Source: Streptosporangiaceae bacterium
Lineage (GTDB): Bacteria; Actinomycetota; Actinomycetes; Streptosporangiales; Streptosporangiaceae
Assembly: GCA_030045215.1 (NCBI GenBank)
Contig: JASIBJ010000298.1
Location: 1-6,557, forward strand
DNA length: 6,557 nucleotides
Direction of reading: 5' to 3'
Positions 4,903 through 6,557 of the stretch are shown here, in pieces. Position numbers and translations under genes: made by a program. The number at the start of each line of letters is the position of its first letter. The stretch's first letter is position 1. The notes below the pieces were generated by a model. That model was given only the letters and a program-made list of their open reading frames with translations, was not told the origin of the DNA and searched no databases.

Positions 4903-5553
4903 ATGGCTCAGTCAACCCCCACTGGCACCAGGTCACCGGTTGCCATCAATAAGTACCTGCTACCACGCGAGGTGCAGGTTGCGACTGTACGGCAGCATCC
5001 GGCCGTACTGATTCCGGCGAGCGCGCTCGCCCTGGCGGGACTGCTGATCGCCGGCCTGCTGACCGCCACCGTCGCCCGCGGCCTGATGAGCGCCCTGATC
5101 TGGCTCGTGTGGGCCTACCTGGCGCTCCGGCTGGTCTGGAAAATCTGCAACTGGTCGGTCGACTATTTCGTCGTCACGACCGAGCGACTCCTGCTGGCCA
5201 CCGGCTTCCTCACCCGCAAAGTGGCGATGATGCCGCTGAGCAAGGTGCAGGACATGAGCTTCAGGCGGACCTTTCCCGGTCGGCTCCTCGGTTACGGCGA
5301 GTTCATCGTCGAGTCAGCCAGCCAGGATCAGGCACTGCGGAATATTGAATATATTCCGTACCCCGAGCAGCTTTACCTGCTCGTATGTGGGATGCTCTTT
5401 CCGACCAGCGCGGACGACGCTGAGGACGACCAGACTCGGCAGGAGTTTCCTCCCGACGAAGGTCCTGACGCCTCGGATGACCGCCCGGACTTTCCTGACG
5501 ACGGCTGGGCCTTCCCCGGCGGTGGCCAGGACTTCTCTGGCGACGACCCCTGA
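4903..5553 (+). CDS. bPH2 (YdbS-like) PH domain-containing membrane protein with acidic C-terminal tail
   Basis: This 216-residue membrane protein has a short N-terminal region and two transmembrane segments (about residues 34-54 and 61-80). A bacterial PH domain of the bPH2 type follows at about 86-165. The domain shows DYFVVTTERLLLATGFLTRKV, then MPLSKVQDMSFRRTFPGRLLGYGEFIVESA and the closing strand and helix NIEYIPYPEQLYLLV, all typical of the family. The domain probably faces the cytoplasm; its ligand and role are unknown. The tail (about 169-216) is rich in Asp, Pro, Gly and Phe and likely disordered, with degenerate seven-residue units at 195-215. The ATG at 4903 lies 3 bases after the stop of the small membrane protein. 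It has no ribosome binding site of its own, so translation is probably coupled. A patch around 5338-5358 is unusually AT-rich for this DNA. Confidence 0.88.
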   Translation: MAQSTPTGTRSPVAINKYLLPREVQVATVRQHPAVLIPASALALAGLLIAGLLTATVARGLMSALIWLVWAYLALRLVWKICNWSVDYFVVTTERLLLATGFLTRKVAMMPLSKVQDMSFRRTFPGRLLGYGEFIVESASQDQALRNIEYIPYPEQLYLLVCGMLFPTSADDAEDDQTRQEFPPDEGPDASDDRPDFPDDGWAFPGGGQDFSGDDP

Positions 5554-5580
5554 CGTTCGCGCTGAGGCCCCTTCCCCGGG

Positions 5581-5626
5581 GTTCGTGCGGCTGGATGACA
5601 TGTCGATGACGTCCGGCCGCACGAGC
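5581..5626 (+). terminator. Long hairpin terminator after the PH-domain gene
   Basis: The arms at 5581-5597 and 5610-5626 form a continuous 17-pair stem with a 12-base loop, 27 bases past the TGA. Three of the 17 pairs are U-G wobbles in the plus-strand RNA (5582/5625, 5592/5615, 5596/5611). In the minus-strand RNA these would be A-C mismatches, so the structure favours the plus transcript. No T-run follows, as is usual in actinobacteria. It separates the PH operon from the convergent transporter. Confidence 0.55.
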
Positions 5627-5648
5627 TTGTCTGGACCCGCCCGGCAAT

Positions 5649-6557
5649 TCACACCGTCACGAGCAGGACGCCGATCCCGGCCAGCACCAGGCCAACGCGC
5701 TGAGCGGCCCGAAGCCGTTCGCCCAGGGTGAGCTTGGCCAAGAGCACGGTTATGCCCGGATAGAGCGCGGTCAGCACCACCGCAAGGCCGAACAGGCCGG
5801 CCCTGGTCGCGGCCACATAGCAGATGTTCGCGGTCGCGTCCAGCAACCCGGACCCGGCGGTGGCCAGAAGCAGGCGAGTGCTGGCCTTTCGGGGCAGCGG
5901 CCTAGTCCTGGTGACCGCGACGGCGAGGAGAATGACCGCCAGTCCGGCGAGCCGCGCCGTGGCGACGGGCCACAGTGTGCCCGAATGACCGCCGTTCCGA
6001 AGAAACAGGTAGAACAGCCCGAAGGCCGTCCCGGACGCGAGACCGTAGCCGATCGCGCCGAGATGGAAGCCGCCTCCGGCAGGGTGAGTCCGCACTCTCC
6101 CGCGGTTCTGCCGGGCGCGACTGACCGCTGCGGAGTCGACACCAGCCGAGCTGGCCCCGACCCTTCCGGCGGCATCGCTCCGCCCGGTGGAACTCACCAG
6201 CACGATGGCAAGCACGCATAGCAGCGCCCCGGCGTAAACCGTCGCACTCGCGTGCTCGCCGCCCGCCAGAGCCACTGCCACCGGAAGTACCGTCGACATC
6301 AGCGCCGAAACCGGTGCCACGACGTTCATTGGCCCCGCGGCGAGCCCGGAATAGAAGATGATCAGGCCGGCACCGCCGGCCGCGCCGGCCGCGACGCCCC
6401 ATGCCAGCCCAGCCAGGCGGGCCGGCTGGGCCGATACCAGAGCGGCGGTGAGAACGACCACCGCACCCGCGCCGACCGACAACGGCACGACCGAGAGCAC
6501 CTGCGCGTGCCTGGTGGCGACGCCGCCGAGAAAATCGGCAGAGCCGTACAGCAGCGC
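5649..6557 (-). CDS. EamA/DMT family transporter, N-terminus cut by the window edge
   Basis: The frame stays open to the window end, giving 302 visible residues. It begins ALLYGSADFLGG, a motif near the start of the first helix in this drug/metabolite transporter subgroup, so only a few residues are probably missing. The protein is very hydrophobic, with two EamA repeats of about five membrane helices each. The first ends near visible residue 121 and the second runs from about 165 to the end (GFHLGAIGYGLASGTAFGLF, later ATANICYVAATRAGLFGLAVVLTALYPGITVLLAKLTLGERL). The conserved 'YPGITVLLAKLTLGERL' helix end is characteristic. A hydrophilic Arg/Ser/Ala-rich linker of about 43 residues (122-164) joins the halves. 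Such proteins export or exchange small metabolites across the cytoplasmic membrane; the substrate cannot be predicted. A GTG at 6500 is an internal codon, not the start. The stop TGA faces the PH gene. Confidence 0.88.
   Translation of the reverse strand, partial: ALLYGSADFLGGVATRHAQVLSVVPLSVGAGAVVVLTAALVSAQPARLAGLAWGVAAGAAGGAGLIIFYSGLAAGPMNVVAPVSALMSTVLPVAVALAGGEHASATVYAGALLCVLAIVLVSSTGRSDAAGRVGASSAGVDSAAVSRARQNRGRVRTHPAGGGFHLGAIGYGLASGTAFGLFYLFLRNGGHSGTLWPVATARLAGLAVILLAVAVTRTRPLPRKASTRLLLATAGSGLLDATANICYVAATRAGLFGLAVVLTALYPGITVLLAKLTLGERLRAAQRVGLVLAGIGVLLVTV

Noticed and set aside
6363..6400. Runs of GCCGGC/CCGGCC near the right end
   Set aside because: They encode an Ala/Gly-rich membrane helix of the transporter, and GC-rich codon use explains the repetition.

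Overview
The window is high-GC DNA with the codon use and gene content of an actinomycete (class Actinomycetes; the genus cannot be read from the sequence). Two kinds of evidence support this. One is the actinobacterial pairing of a tRNA adenosine deaminase-associated protein with tadA and a tRNA-Ser. The other is a LigD-type end-joining protein built as phosphoesterase plus polymerase without a ligase. The window holds eight protein genes (two cut by the window edges) and one tRNA; it has no transposase, integrase, phage gene or CRISPR array.

Left part (1-3115). The 3' end of a tautomerase-family gene leads into a short HhH-GPD DNA glycosylase (331-1002, +). A 70-bp gap with two small hairpins separates it from a convergent gene for a 552-residue PE-Pol protein (2731-1073, -), which has the LigD phosphoesterase and primase-polymerase domains but no ligase domain. 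Divergent from it is a 97-residue protein (2822-3115, +) of a family usually labelled VapB antitoxin. Its C-terminal half carries a ParB-like DGxHR motif, and its GTG appears to be leaderless. Base-excision repair and end joining therefore sit side by side.

Middle part (3116-4746). A 249-bp convergent spacer contains several inverted repeats that probably act as terminators. On the minus strand follow, in transcription order, the TadA-associated protein (4464-3973), tadA (3976-3503, overlapping the previous stop by GTGA) and tRNA-Ser(CGA) with an encoded CCA. This is a translation and tRNA-modification unit.

Right part (4600-6557). A promoter-like sequence with three phased TATGC/GCATA half-sites precedes a two-gene plus-strand unit: a 50-residue small membrane protein with a strong ribosome binding site (4747-4899), then, after 3 bases, a bPH2-domain membrane protein with an acidic C-terminal tail (4903-5553). 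A long hairpin (5581-5626) ends this unit. Convergent to it is an EamA-family (DMT) transporter (6557-5649, -) whose 5' end lies outside the window.

No complete new defence or mobile system is visible. The points most worth following are the small-protein/PH-domain operon with its phased operator-like site, the ParB-like 'VapB' protein, and the ligase-less PE-Pol protein beside a DNA glycosylase.
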